This document shows, one piece after another, positions 21,326 to 33,207 of a stretch of 64,000 nt of DNA (position 1 is the stretch's first letter; the number at the start of each line of letters is the position of its first letter). The notes below the pieces were generated by a model. It was not told the DNA's origin and made no database searches. It saw only the letters and a program-made list of their open reading frames with translations. Both the position numbers and the translations under genes were made by a program. The stretch is from Silene latifolia (Eukaryota; Streptophyta; Magnoliopsida; Caryophyllales; Caryophyllaceae). The stretch spans positions 17,548,948 to 17,612,947 of the forward strand of contig NC_133532.1 of NCBI RefSeq assembly GCF_048544455.1, written 5' to 3'.

Positions 21326-21951
21326 CACTACGCCAAATTTGGCCATTAATAACGAGCATATCACAACGGTTTAATGCATATAATAACGACACTTAGATTA
21401 CCGTTTTCTAAATATTGGCGGAAACCTAGACCGCGCTAATAAGAATAATGGTTTCCCTCGAAAACCGTTGTTATTATAATGTGACAACGGTTTCTTAACA
21501 AACCGTTATCAAAATCGTTTTAACGGTTTCCAAAAACTCGTTATAGAATCACTTTTATCAACGGTTGTCAGACAACCGTTACCAGCTTAAGAAAACGGCA
21601 TTTCGAAAACCGTTACTAAATTGACACCAGCAATGGTTTGTGGTACCCGTTGTTATGTTATAGCTACGGGGTTCTTGTTACCGTTATCATTTTCTATTAT
21701 GAAGGAACGGTTTTTCAATTCAACTGTTGTCACTATATATTTGATTAGATTTCTCAGTTTTACTACTGCATGCAAAACTTTATCAGAACTTTAATAAATA
21801 TTCAATTTGACCAATAATATTTAATTTGTCCAAAATAATTCTATAAATATGTCTTCATAATGTTTTAGGTCAAAATCTAACTTATCAAACATTTACTCTT
21901 TAATTAAATTCTCTCTAAATAAAATATGGCTGGTGTAACGGAGCTAGAAAC
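21326..21951 (+). mobile_element. One end of a CACTA-type (En/Spm) DNA transposon
   Basis: Starts with CACTACGCCAAATTTGGCC and is followed by many short subterminal repeats in both orientations, AACGGTTT, AAACCGTTGTTAT, ACAACGGTT and CAACCGTTACC, which is the usual layout of CACTA subterminal regions. It begins precisely at the break of the LINE ORF1. No transposase and no opposite terminus (GGCGTAGTG) are seen in the window. The right side is cut by the LTR of element C at 21952. Confidence 0.65.
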
Positions 21952-22359
21952 TGTAGATACCTCATTTCTGCACCTCCCGCAAACCACCCGGTGATGATTG
22001 GGCCGCATGTTTGTTACGCGGAACGATTTATGACAATTCATAAGTTTTTCGTCAAGTGATAGCTCAAATACTTGTGTCTACCCCTTGGTCGTCATTTACG
22101 CGCCGTTACGGTCGTTTTGACAGTAATTAGAGTTCATTTGGAGTCCGGGTCAAAAACCGTCTTCATTTTCTAATAAACCGTCTAAAATGCCGAGTCAGAA
22201 TGTTCTGGAATGTTCCGGATATTTCTATTCCATATTTCAATCTTTTGGCAAAATATATCCCGGAATTATATTTTAAACAATAAGGAAATTGCGATCTACC
22301 GCAATTCCATAACAGAAACGCGGAAAATCTTTCTTCCGTAGGAGGAAACTCATGGGGAA

Positions 22360-23610
22360 AGGACGCAGCACCTGTTGCGCCTCTTCCAAGAGCCGCAGTG
22401 GTTGCTGTGCCTCTTCCCCAGCTCCTTCCTGCGTATTTTAAGATCTTTTCGAGATTTGTTTCCAAAGTTTTACCGAAACCCTAATTCCTCCGCGTGATTA
22501 GTATAAATAGGGACCTTCGTTCCTCATATTTCTCACGCGAGTGTCCGCCCTTCTCTTCTCCCTTTGCATTCTAAGACCGTGCTCTTTGCTTATTGGCATT
22601 TACGTGCTTGAACTTTCGACCACGTTAGCTCGGATCCTTCTGAGTACCAGCCTCGTTTTGCATGGCCGACCAATTTGACCAACTCCACTCAATCAACTTA
22701 ATAAACTTTGTTTAATTCCTCTTACGAGGGCACTTTCGTCGTACATTCGAGTCGAGCAATCACTAATCGTTAACTTAGTTAATCTCGTTCGTCAAACATG
22801 TAAGTCTGAGGGTGTAAATCCCATGTTTTATTATTGTACCTTTTTATTGTATAAATTATTGTAAGATTTACGTCGAAAACATATTTAAAACCGATTTATA
22901 AAATCTTTTATCAAACCTTTTTTTCGGATTAACAGAGATCAGACGTCGAGAAGAAACGCAGCAACTACTGCGCCCCTTCGAAGAGTTGCAGCATCTGCTG
23001 CGCCTTTTCCTGAGGTTGCCGCTGTTCCTGCTTTTCTTCTTCCACCTTTGTTCTTCGTTGATTCGTCTCTTTTATTCCGTTTTCTTTATTTTTCTTCATC
23101 ATTCATTCGTGTAATAATTTTAACACATAATTAGTAATTTATCACTTTCAATTTCCGACTTAAATCCCAAATAACCAATATTTGCGGGTTTTTCGTCATT
23201 AAAATCAAATCCGGGTTTTAGAGATTCGATTCTTCCATATCAAGTCTCTGAAATTCATCTTTTGTATATTTTCGTCTGTGTTTTATCACTTAATCTAATT
23301 TAATTTGTGTAAATAAACCTAATTAAATCATATTAATAAATCTATTTAAATAATTCATTTGTAATTAGTAATTAATTCATTCTAACTAATTTGAGCCTGT
23401 GCTTTATTACTTTTATGACCCCCCTCACATGTAAATAGTCTATTAAATCACTTTCATAAGAGTTAAATATCAATAATCGATCATTAAATTACCAACAAAT
23501 ATTAACGATATGCAGTTCCGGCTTCACAGCCAGAACTCACCTCAGGAACAGACGCAGTGACCACTACGCCTCTTCCAAGAGACGCAGCTCTACTACGCCT
23601 GTTCCGGGTT
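22360..23610 (+). repeat. Three clusters of a 30-bp GC-rich repeat in the LTR of element C
   Basis: Each cluster holds two or so units of the form GCAGCACCTGTTGCGCC-TCTTCC-AAGAG: 22362-22425, 22967-23030 and 23547-23610. The surrounding LTR is AT-rich. The units contain the small dyad GCAG-N-CTGC. Confidence 0.75.
22502..22510 (+). promoter_or_regulatory. TATA box of element C LTR
   Basis: AGTATAAATAGGGACC, a canonical plant TATA context. Confidence 0.75.
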
Positions 23611-24322
23611 GAGTTCTGCCTCCGAACTTCCGTTGTTGCTCTGACCTAGTTTATTAGTTTACGTATTAATCGATTATTACTCGTATTATCATTATTAATC
23701 TATTCGTTTTCTAACCTTAATTTACTTTCCTTTTCTTTTTCTCAAATTAGCCGTTTTAAGTGTGTTTTCGACGTCAATCAATCAAACCAATGTAATTATT
23801 GTAATTTTAATTATTTTATTTATTGTATCTTTATTATCGTCTCGTTTATTTATTTTCACATGTAATGAACATTAAATCCCTACTTCGACCCAATTGTATG
23901 CTAAATTACGTGTTCACCGACTTAGGTAATCTTCACATGCTAGGTTTAAACGTTGGATGTTGCATTCCATGCATATAATCGACAACATATCAAGTATAAA
24001 TGATTTTCCCTAATCATTAGTAGAGGCGGCTATCGAGGCATGCGGGATTAGGTGTTCGATCAAAAGAGCTTCCTAATACGTACCCTCACCCCTTACTCCA
24101 GATCTCTGTGAACATCCGTGTTCATTGGCATCCACGAGAGTCATTCTAGACATAGAATGCAAAGGGTAACGAGTGCTTAGTGTCTATGTCATTACTTTGT
24201 GTCTTGACATGACGCGAAGTATTCGAACGGTTTCCAATTTTCCACAATAAATTGGTAGCGACTCCACAAATGGAAACGCTTGTTTTCCCAAGCGCCCCCG
24301 TGGGCCCCCCGTGTCCACAGTT

Positions 24323-24340
24323 TGGCGACTCCGCTGGGGA
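24323..24340 (+). other. Primer binding site of element C
   Basis: TGGCGACTCCGCTGGGGA, three bases after the LTR. It starts with the TGG that pairs with a tRNA CCA end. I cannot name the tRNA with confidence. Confidence 0.75.
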
Positions 24341-25113
24341 GTAATACACTTACGTGTTGCCAAGGGTGAAACTTGAACAAGGTTAGGGAATAGTTTATAT
24401 GAGACAGTTTTCGGTTTTCATGACTCGATCTTCTTAGATCGTTTTATTCGGCCTTCCTAGGCCCAATCCAACCCATTTGACCAATCGTCCCGTCTGGACG
24501 GTCCAAATTCTTATCTGGGCCTAAGGATGGATAGGGATTGACGTCAACCATACCATGATGCTTACTCCTGTTTGTATCAAGGGCTTTCACTACTCGAGGG
24601 AATGGACTAGGAACCGGCCTTACTCTTGTTTGGCGCGGACCTCTCCACAGACCCGAGTTTGATTGCTCGGTATGGCAACCCACCTTTTAAGCCAAAACCC
24701 TTTAAATGCACTCAGCATACCGTTATAATGCCTGTATATATGTTTGTATCATATACGTGATCACCATTTTGTAAATAAAACCATGACAAAATTTTGTAAA
24801 ACAAAAACCATTTTCAAAATGTAAATATTTTCGAAAAATGCCGAAATTAGCGCAAAATGAGTCGAAACTCTGTCCAAACCATGAGTTAAAAATCAGGCTT
24901 TAAACCCATTTCAAAACCTTACTTCAAGTCAACACTCCTACAACTACACTATAGTTGGTTAGGACAAACATTTCAAAACTCTGTCATTTTCAAACATCAC
25001 TTGACACAAGTGACACACTCCCACTTCACGAGTCGAGTCTTTTCTTTGAGTAAGCGTGCTAGAGTGGTCGATCATGTTTTGATTCGTCGTCGATTTCTTG
25101 TCCAGTTTCCAAG
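24341..25113 (+). other. Untranslated leader of element C
   Basis: AT-rich, no meaningful ORF, ends at the gag ATG (25114). Expected place of packaging signals; none can be recognised by eye. Confidence 0.55.
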
Positions 25114-26373
25114 ATGCCTGAAACTAGTACCACAAGCAACAGTCAACCCCAAAATGGTAATGATCAAATCCTAGTTGCGCTCGCTCGTCTCCAAACAAGC
25201 CAAGACCAAGTGTATGATCGCCTCAACACAATCGAGGGCCGAATTGTTGCTGTAGAAACTAGGCTACCTCCTGCAGAAGATGAAGTTCCTAGCGAATTTG
25301 TGAATGACAACCTTCCACCCTATGTTGGACAACCAGAAACCAACCCTCCAGTAGGTCTTACTGAAGCTGAGAAACGACTCCAATACTTGGAGGAGCAATT
25401 AATGTACCTCAAAGGAGATGATATCTATAGGGAAAACAATCGCAAGTATGAGGCCGTGAGCGCCAAATTGCCAACCAACTTCAACATGACTGATATCCCG
25501 AAGTTCAAGGGACATGAAAACCCTTTGAACCATATTCGTGCTTTCAAAGACTACATGTCTATCAAAGGCATCAAATTCGAGATGTTCTTCAGGATCTTTC
25601 CTTCATCTCTTGACACCATTCCTAAGCAATGGTTCTACTCCCTAGAGCACAAGAAGATTGCCACCTGGGATGACGCCGCAATCGAGTTCGCTAAACAATA
25701 CGCGGATAATGCTGAAATCCAAGTCAATATGCGGACTCTAGAGGTTCTTACCCAAAATTAGAAAGAAGGTTTCACCGACTTCCTAAGTAGGTGGAGGAAG
25801 ACTAGTACCTAACTCGTCGAACGTCCAGATGAAGCTACCCTTGTGGAAAAATTCGTGGACATCTTAAGGCCCATTTATGCAAACCACTTGAGATACCAAA
25901 ACATTAAAACCTTCAAGGATATAACTGTGCTAGGGACAAGAATTGAAGATGACATCCGTAAAGGACTCTTGTCCAAAACGGTAGGTCGTGGATATCAAGG
26001 CTCAACAAGTCGTTCTTACGGCTCTACTAGCAAGACTGATGAGGTTAACCTTCTCGAATCATCAAAGAAGAATAACCCACAAAAGAAGTTCACAAACCTT
26101 GGCGATACATACTCCAATGCTTTGAAGAGGTTGATGAAACAGGGTAAGCTCCAACCCATAGGGCCTACACCTGATCCAGAAAAGAAGTCCAAGTTATGGG
26201 ATGAAAATTCATACTGCGAATATCATAGAGGTAAGGGACACGATACAGAGAATTGTTACAAGCTAAAGCATGTCATTCAGGACATGATCGAAGACGGTCG
26301 CCTACCCATACCACCTGGAGGTAAGCCTAACAATACTCAAAATCCTCTTGGAGTTCTGATGATTACAAGATGA
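25114..26373 (+). pseudogene. gag of element C, two in-frame stops
   Basis: Starts MPETSTTSNSQPQNG. The N-terminus has a coiled-coil-like segment (LARLQTSQDQVYDRLNTIE), then a capsid-type retrotrans_gag domain (IPKFKGHENPLNHIRAFKD, IPKQWFYSLEHKKIATWDD, AAIEFAKQYADNAEI). Stops TAG at 25759 and TAA at 25807 interrupt one continuous frame, which resumes as DEATLVEKFVDIL and ends with the knuckle CEYHRGKGHDTENCYKLKH. The last codons run to a TGA at 26371. Confidence 0.86.
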
Positions 26374-27341
26374 GATCCATGCATTAGAAGATGAAGGGAG
26401 CTACTCCACCATTTCCCCTACCATCACCGACTTTATTGCATGGGCAAGGAGTGTGAATAGACAAGTCTCAGAACTAGAAAATGTAGTGGCATCCCTCCGT
26501 AATCTAAATACTACACCTAAGGAAAGTGCGCCACTCAATCTCTCTCGAAATTATACAATGCAAGAAGTGGTAGCCGTGGTTGATGGCCTAATCAACCAAA
26601 TCATCCATTTGGAAGCTGAAATCATAAGGTTGAGAGAGCTTGAACGGTATATGGGCCGATGATGATGAAGACCAATACCTCACCGAGCACTACCTAGTCA
26701 AGATTAGTGAGGAAATAGTCAAAAATAGTGAAGACCAAGATATAGACCACCTTACTCGTTTAGGGCGTCCATATCAAAATGTTTCTCAGAATGGTCCCAT
26801 AGCTAATGGTCCAGTTACTAACACCAACGTCGTCACACCAAATGATGGCGAGGATACATCTACTGACCACTTACTAAAGCAACTACAGAAGACAAAGGCT
26901 AATTTTTCAGTCTGGCAACTAGTTGCAAGTTTATTCCCTCATCGCCAAGCATTACTGCAAGCCTTGGCTAAGTTAAATGTGGCACATAACTCTACACCTG
27001 ATGACGTAGTCAACTTGGTCTTCCAAGATTCAACTAAGCTAAGTAACGCAGTTACTTTCTCGGATGAGGATTTGCCACCTTTCGGCGCTAGTCATAACCT
27101 GGCTCTATACATTACTGTCATTTGTTTAAAGAAGAATGTGCCAATGACTTTGGTGGATGATGGCTCTGCAGTCAACGTCATACCATTGAAGACGACATAT
27201 AAGTTAGGCATGAAAGAGTCAGATTGGACCCCTACCAATCAAGGTGTTCGCGCATATGATGGTACACGACGAAAAGTGGTGGGACTAGTCAACCTCACCA
27301 TAGCCACAGGCCAATCGAGCGAAAGGTTAACTTTCAAATAG
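26374..27341 (+). pseudogene. gag-protease linker and aspartic protease of element C
   Basis: A helical linker (26453-26662, MNRQVSELENVVASLRNLN) is followed in another frame by an ORF (26640-27341) with the protease active site VDDGSAVNVIPL (near 27153-27185) and YKLGMKESDWTPTNQGVRAYDG. In the next frame the end of the domain, FNILLGRPWIH, follows at 27355. The catalytic motif is DDGS rather than DTGS, as in many Tat/Ogre proteases. Frames change at about 26400, 26640 and 27340. Confidence 0.75.
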
Positions 27342-28846
27342 TGGAAATCGAAGCATCCTTCAACATACTTCTGGGAAGACCTTGGATTCACGCTTCCAAA
27401 GCGGTAACATCCACCCTCCACCAGAAAATCAAGATCCCACTAGATGGCAAAGTAGTGACGATCACTTCGTCACCTATCAAGGCAGTGATAGAAAAGATGT
27501 CAAGCAACCAAGTGGCCACAGATCCTGTATATGAGCTTAGGGGTTTCCATAGCATAAGCCTTGTAGAGAGTGAACTGGCACCCTTGTACTTCAATCCCTA
27601 CTCCAATTTAGTGGCCAACCACATACTCAAGTCTCAGGGATACTTCCCGAGAATGCCTTTAAATCCTATCCGAAGTAATACCTTTGCACCTTACAAAGAA
27701 AGAAACTCTCAAAGGATACCGCTAGGATTGGGACATAAACCCACGAAAGAAGAAGCTTTAGAGATGCTCACACAGTTCCAAAACCGTAAGAACGTGGGAA
27801 TCCAAATGCGACCCTACCTCCCTACCCTAAATGGATACTTCGTCAGAGAAGGGAGTCAAGAATACTTTCATGGGTTCCCCCAACCTTGGCACTACAAAGG
27901 AAGGCAACTAGCTGGAATCGAGATCTTTCACGATTGCTACTTCATTCCCTCAGAAACGATTCCTACCGTCAAGACTCGTCAAGCACCTTGCTTGGACGAA
28001 CAAGCTGTCAGCTTACTGTTTGGAGAAGATCGATTTGTTAGAGCCGCGCAGGACGAGATCATTACCATGATACTTCAGGATGACCATTTTAACCCTGCGG
28101 CGTTAATCACCAAAACTAGTTCGAATCAGCAGAAAGGATGGAGAAAGTCGATCAAATGGACAAACAACCAAGGGAGACTCTTCAAGCTCACCACTAAAGA
28201 AGGAGAGATCTTCAAAGGAGAGCAAGAAGACAACGAATTCGAGTCAGAGTCAGAGTCAGAGTCGGAGTCTAGAGAAGTCCCTAGAGAGTCTCCTTCTATC
28301 GTCATTCCCAACCCCCTTATTTCTCCTAGCTTAGCATCAATTAGTAACAGTAGTTCGGGAAATTTCCCAAAAGCTGTCCTTTTGCCGCCACTGACTACTG
28401 AACAGATGGCTTCTTTGTTTCAGTTATTTTCAAATTTTAATATGAATAAATCAGATTCTGCTTACTCTTTGTGTTATTCTGAATGCAATTCTGTTTACGA
28501 TGATAATGAGGATGACCCAGACCCAGACTCAATCGAACTACCTCCCTACATAGCCAAAGAAATATTACAAGAGGGGGAAGGGGCACCAGTTATAGAGAGC
28601 ACTGAACCCATCAACGTAGGAACCGAACTAGAACCCCAAGAACTTAGGATAAGGACAAACTTGAGCCCAACCGAAAGGGCCAGTTTCATAGACCTCCTAC
28701 ACGAATTCAAAGATGTTTTTGCTTGGTCCTACAAAGACATGCCATGGATCGACATGGATATTGCCAAAACACAGAATTCCGATCAAACTAGGTTTCAAAC
28801 CTGTAAAACAGAAGCTTCGTCGAACGAGGACGGAATGGGCTCTTAA
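27341..28846 (+). pseudogene. Protease C-terminus and protease-RT linker of element C
   Basis: A 501-codon open stretch. It starts with ASFNILLGRPWIHASKAV (end of the protease fold), then a long linker without a recognised domain, including a serine-glutamate run (SESESESES near 28240-28270) and acidic stretches, and ends with EFKDVFAWSYKDMPWIDMD, the conserved start of the RT module. A frameshift near 28770 moves RT to the frame of 28713-29762. Confidence 0.75.
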
Positions 28847-29759
28847 GATCAAAGAAGAAGTCGATAAACAATTCAAAGCCGGGTTCATCAAAGTTTCCGA
28901 GTACTCAGACTGGGTAGCCAGAATAGTACCCGTACCCAAAAAGAATGGGAGAATCCGTGTCTGTGTTGATTTCAGAGACTTGAACAAAGCGAGTCCCAAG
29001 GATGACTTTCCTCTACCACATGTCGACATATTGGTAGACAATACAACAGATCACGCGTTGTTGTCCTTCATGGAAGGGTACGCGGGATACAATCAGATTA
29101 AGATGGCCATAGAAGACATGCATAAGACCGCCTTCGTCACTCAATGGGGCACCTATTGCTACACTGTTATGCCATTCAGACTAATCAATGCTGGAGCTAC
29201 ATATCAACGCACTGTAACTACACTCCTACATGATATGATGCATAAAGAAGTAGAGGTGTATGTAGATGATATGATTGTCAAGTCCAAGGATAGAGAGGGG
29301 CACATTAATAACCTTCGCAAATTCTTCTTAAGACTACGAAAGTACAATATGAGGCTCAATCCTCATAAATGTGCATTTGGGGTAACGTCGGGCAAGCTTC
29401 TAGGATATGTCATCAGTCAACGAGGGATAAAAATCGACCCTTCCAAAATCAAAGCTCTAATTGAAATGACACAACCTCAAACAGAGAAGGAAGTTCGAGG
29501 ATTTTTAGGCAAGGTGCAATATATAAGTCGATTAATATCGAAACTCACCATGATCTGTGAACCCATTTTCAAAAAGCTAAAGAAAACAGATCACACCATA
29601 TGGGATGACGACTGTCAAAAGGCGTTCGACAAAATAAAGGAGATACTAGCCAAACCACCAGTGCTCATGCCTCCTCAACAAGATCAACCTCTTAGTTTAT
29701 ATCTCACAGTGACCGAAACAGCCATGGGGGCTATGCTAGCACAAACCGTCGGAAAATTT
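28713..29759 (+). pseudogene. Reverse transcriptase of element C, cut by element D
   Basis: Contains ARIVPVPKKNGRIRVCVDFR, DLNKASPKDDFPLPHVD, the catalytic YVDDMIVKS (coded from 29259), GKLLGYVISQRGIKIDP and the start of RNase H (SLYLTVTETAMGAMLAQ). The frame is open across RT. It is replaced after about 29755 by the LTR of D; the TGA at 29760-29762 is formed by the inserted sequence. Confidence 0.9.
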
Positions 29760-30099
29760 TGAACCATATAGTTTATATGTTTATGTTTTGATAATGTCAA
29801 GGTGCTTTATAATTTATATACTTGTTGCGCATAATCGTTTGTCTAAGTCTTTTAGATTCGACTTATCTAATACAAGCAACAAAGGAAATTGTGATGGAAG
29901 TATACCATAGTCAAACCTCAATTCAAGATCAAACGATGTGAAGATTCATTCAAGATTTATGTGAAGACGAAGTCCGTCTAAAGATTAATCAAGCTTGGAT
30001 GATGACGTAGCCTATACTCGAAGATCTCCCTGAAGATTAGAATAGTATAGGTGATTATCTCGTAATGGTAACCAAGAATGAGTTTCTTGAATTGGTAAA

Positions 30100-30171
30100 G
30101 TTATAGCTTTGCAGCTATAACATTACTAGTAAAAGAGCTCAATGTTATAACTCTCCTACTATAACATTGAG
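30100..30171. repeat. Two GTTATAG-type hairpins in the LTR of D
   Basis: Arms GTTATAGCT / AGCTATAAC at 30100-30108 and 30113-30121 (4-base loop); arms CTCAATGTTATA / TATAACATTGAG at 30138-30149 and 30160-30171 (10-base loop). Both are perfect inverted repeats. The same core recurs in the gag and integrase regions of D. Confidence 0.85.
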
Positions 30172-30758
30172 ATGTTGAGTTTATTATACACGACATATAA
30201 TGTTTCAAAATTGTTTTGAAAGTTGTTTAAAGTTTATTTTAAATGTTTTGATAAGAGTATTTATTATTAAGCCCGGTTTAGTGCGGAGTTCGGTTTTATG
30301 TTGAACTTGACTAGTAGGTGTTTTGGGTCAACTTATGAGTTGGACCATGCTACTAATTAGGGTTTCAACAAAGCCTCTCTTAAAACCTAAATTCTAACCC
30401 ATATATTGAGCTAGGGTTTGCACGAGTCACGAGGCATATGAGCCGTGACATCTCGTGTAACCTAAGGTATATTTGGTAAAGATTTTATTCTGTAAGGAAT
30501 ATCTTTACATATCTTGTATATCTTACTTAATATATTTGTTTATGATAAAAGATATTCTTGTTAAAGAAAATCTTATTATATCTTAGAATTTATAGTAAAG
30601 ATAATAATTGAATAGATTATATTCTATCTTTTGGAATATTCTTTATTATCTTTTAAGTCTTTTAGGAAAGAAATAATAGAAGATATGATTTGTTAACATA
30701 TCTCCTATTTTCGGCCATTAGGGTTTCTAGAAACCGAGTTGCCTTATTCTTTCCTCCC

Positions 30759-30766
30759 TATAAATA
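30759..30766 (+). promoter_or_regulatory. TATA box of element D LTR
   Basis: CCTCCCTATAAATACTTTGG, canonical, 590 bases before the LTR end. Confidence 0.72.
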
Positions 30767-31354
30767 CTTTGGTTTTTGCAACACTTAAAATAAAGATCTT
30801 AAGCATAAAAATTGATCTTATTTTTACAAAGCAAAATCGTGTGTTTCAAAGCAGAAAACCGTTTTGTTATTTTTGAAAGGTCGTGTGTTTTAAACTCATA
30901 TATTCATTTGTTAAGTTATCGTTATAAGATAATAGTGCTTATTTGATTTCTTACTTGCTCATTAACGTGAACTTTTAGTAGAATCATTAGTGCTTTCTTA
31001 TTAGCGTAAATTAGTCACTCGAGTATTTAACGGTACTCATTGAGTTAGAGCTAGAGTTAGTTGTACGAGTTGGGTTAGTAAATTTGTAATCTGTAGAAAG
31101 GTACTAAATTTATTAATCGAGAATAGTGGACGTAGGTTTCGACTTGTGAAACTGAACCACTTCAAAACCGTGTGTCTCCCCTCTTTCGTTCGTTTGTTTA
31201 TTTTGTTTTACATTCATTAGTTGATTAGTTAAAGTTTAATCAATAAACTTTAAATAATTAATTATATACACATAATCGAAAAAGCTTTCAAAAGTTTTAA
31301 ATCCTCACTTCACCCCCCCTCTCTTGAGTATTTTGGATCGATAGACTCTTCAAT

Positions 31355-31367
31355 TGGTATCAGAGCC
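31355..31367 (+). other. Primer binding site of element D, initiator-Met tRNA
   Basis: TGGTATCAGAGCC, the standard plant copia PBS, two bases after the LTR. Confidence 0.93.
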
Positions 31368-32790
31368 TCGTGCTCTTGATTGCCTAACCGCAAAGAGGCT
31401 GATCTATCTTGTTTTTATTTATCTTATCGTTTTATATTCCGCTGCCTATCACGTGATAAATGGATTCCAAATATCTCAAGTGTCCTGTCTTTGATGGGAA
31501 GAATTATGGATTGTGGAAAAACATGATGACTCATTATGTGAAAGGTCACGATTTGGAGTGCTGGAGGATTATCCAAAACGGACCGCACAAAATTCTTGTA
31601 GCATCCGAGGAAGGCGCTACCTATGGAAAGAAAGAAGAGGACTATGTCGAGGCCGACTACAAGAAGACCGAAAAGAACTCCAAAGCAATAAGTCTCCTGC
31701 AAAACGGAATGACTTCTACAGAGTTTGATCGGTTTTCTTCGTGCTCTACGGCCAAGGAGATATGGGATGGGCTTGAATTAGCTTACGAGGGTACTTCCAT
31801 TGTTAGGAAGCACTGAATAGATTTGCTAATGCAAAAATATGAGCTATTCATTATGGAGCCTAACGAGTCCTTGGATAGTATGTCCGCAAGGTTTTCAAGC
31901 ATCATAAATGAACTGAAAAACCTAGGAAGGAAGTTCAGTACTGAGGACATTGCTAGAAAGGTTCTTAGGAGCATGACTAAGAAGTGGCGTGCCAAAGTCA
32001 CTGCAATGGAGGAATCACGAGATCTTGAAAACCTATCCTATTAAGAACTCATTGGTGCTCTCATGGCCCATGAAATCACTCTTAATAAAGATGACGCTGA
32101 ACCAAGAGGATAAAACTGTTTTGTTTGCACGCCGTTTCAAAAATAAAATATTTCGAAACAAACAAACAAAATCATCCTACAACAACAACAAGTCATCCAA
32201 CAAAAAGGTTACAGAATCAAAGTCATCTTTCGTAAACAGAGGTTGCTTCAAGTATGGAGAATCTAATCACATGATCAAGGATTGTCCAACATGGGAGAAG
32301 ATCAAGGACAAGACAAAACGTGAGAAGACAAAGAGAGAATTCAAACAGGTTATGATGGCTTCATGTTGGGGAGACCTTGACTCAGAAGATGACGAGGGAT
32401 CTGAGGACGATGAAGTAGCCAACCTTTATCTAAGCAGTGTTAGTCTTAACCTAATCTCCGACAGCGACGATGAAAGCACAAACTCACACTCAAACTATTG
32501 CTTCCTCGGAGAATCAGACGAAGATGACGATGAAGAGGTAAGTTATCTTGAGCTTAAAAAACGCGTTAAGAAATTGTTTAAAAGTGCTTTAATTGAATTC
32601 TTTGAACAATCTCTCGATAAGTGTCACGAACAGGACTTGGAGCTAAAAGATCTAAAGGAACAGATTCTCGAAATTGTAGAAGAGAATCATACTCTGAAGG
32701 CCAAAGCTAAGAAGTTAAAATCTAAGGTTATAGCTGAGAAAGCAACAACGTTAGATTCTACTATGGCTGAAAAGAAGGAATTAGAGTCCA

Positions 32791-32883
32791 AAGTTATAGC
32801 TAATGAAGCTATAACTTCAGACCTAAAGCTTTATATCAAGCATCTTCAAGCTAAAGTTATAGCTAATGAAGCTATAACTTTAG
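32791..32883. repeat. Two long GTTATAGCT hairpins inside the gag coiled coil of D
   Basis: Arms AAGTTATAGCT / AGCTATAACTT (32791-32801, 32807-32817; 5-base loop) and CTAAAGTTATAGCT / AGCTATAACTTTAG (32851-32864, 32870-32883; 5-base loop). Both encode KVIANEAIT, so they are also a protein repeat about 20 codons apart. A degenerate relative (KVIAEKATT) lies at 32726-32750. Confidence 0.9.
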
Positions 32884-33207
32884 AACTTAGAAAAGCCAAA
32901 GAACTTTTGGAAACTAGGGTCACATCTGATGAAGCAGTGATTTTGGACCAAAAGAAAGAGATAGATTTCCTCTCAAAGCAATTAAAAGAATCTAAGACCG
33001 ACATGATCAATGTTAAGAAACAACATTCCGACGTTGTATTTATTCTTAACAAACGATTCCAAGACTTTCGTGACAACTTTAAGAAGGATAAAGATGTAGA
33101 TCACATGAAATGTCAAGAAGAGATTAAAACCCTAAAGGATCTACTCTTACATCCTAGGAAAGTCCATGATAAGTGGGAGGGTAGCACAAAAGTCCTAAAC
33201 TTCCTAA

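Larger units (their letters stand above)
21952..24319 (+). repeat. Element C 5' LTR (2368 bp)
   Basis: Bounded by TGTAGATACC at 21952 and GTCCACA at 24319, followed by the PBS. The second copy is not in the window, so the left border rests on the TG start and the change from the CACTA-type sequence. The TATA box lies only 550 bases in, leaving a very long R-U5. Three clusters of 30-bp GCAG repeats lie at 22360-22425, 22965-23030 and 23545-23610. Confidence 0.78.
21952..29759 (+). mobile_element. Element C: Ty3/gypsy LTR retrotransposon, 3' part displaced
   Basis: A 5' LTR of 2368 bp, PBS, gag with a C-x2-H-x4-H-x4-C knuckle, protease, then RT, all on the plus strand. Homology stops in the start of RNase H at 29759, where element D begins. 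The rest of C (RNase H, integrase, 3' LTR) must lie right of the window. The knuckle type, long LTR and RT suggest the Tat/Ogre side of gypsy; lineage is tentative because the downstream RNase H region is not visible. Confidence 0.88.
29760..31352 (+). repeat. Element D 5' LTR (about 1593 bp)
   Basis: The end is fixed by the PBS (CA at 31351-31352). The start is placed at TGAACCATATAG where homology to gypsy RT stops; it could be off by a few bases because the other LTR is outside the window. It contains a TATA box (30759) and two GTTATA hairpins (30100-30171). Confidence 0.75.

Noticed and set aside
23560..23575. CACTACGCC inside the LTR of C, like the CACTA terminus at 21326
   Set aside because: It is part of the GC-rich 30-bp minisatellite unit and lacks the following AAATTTGG and subterminal repeats.
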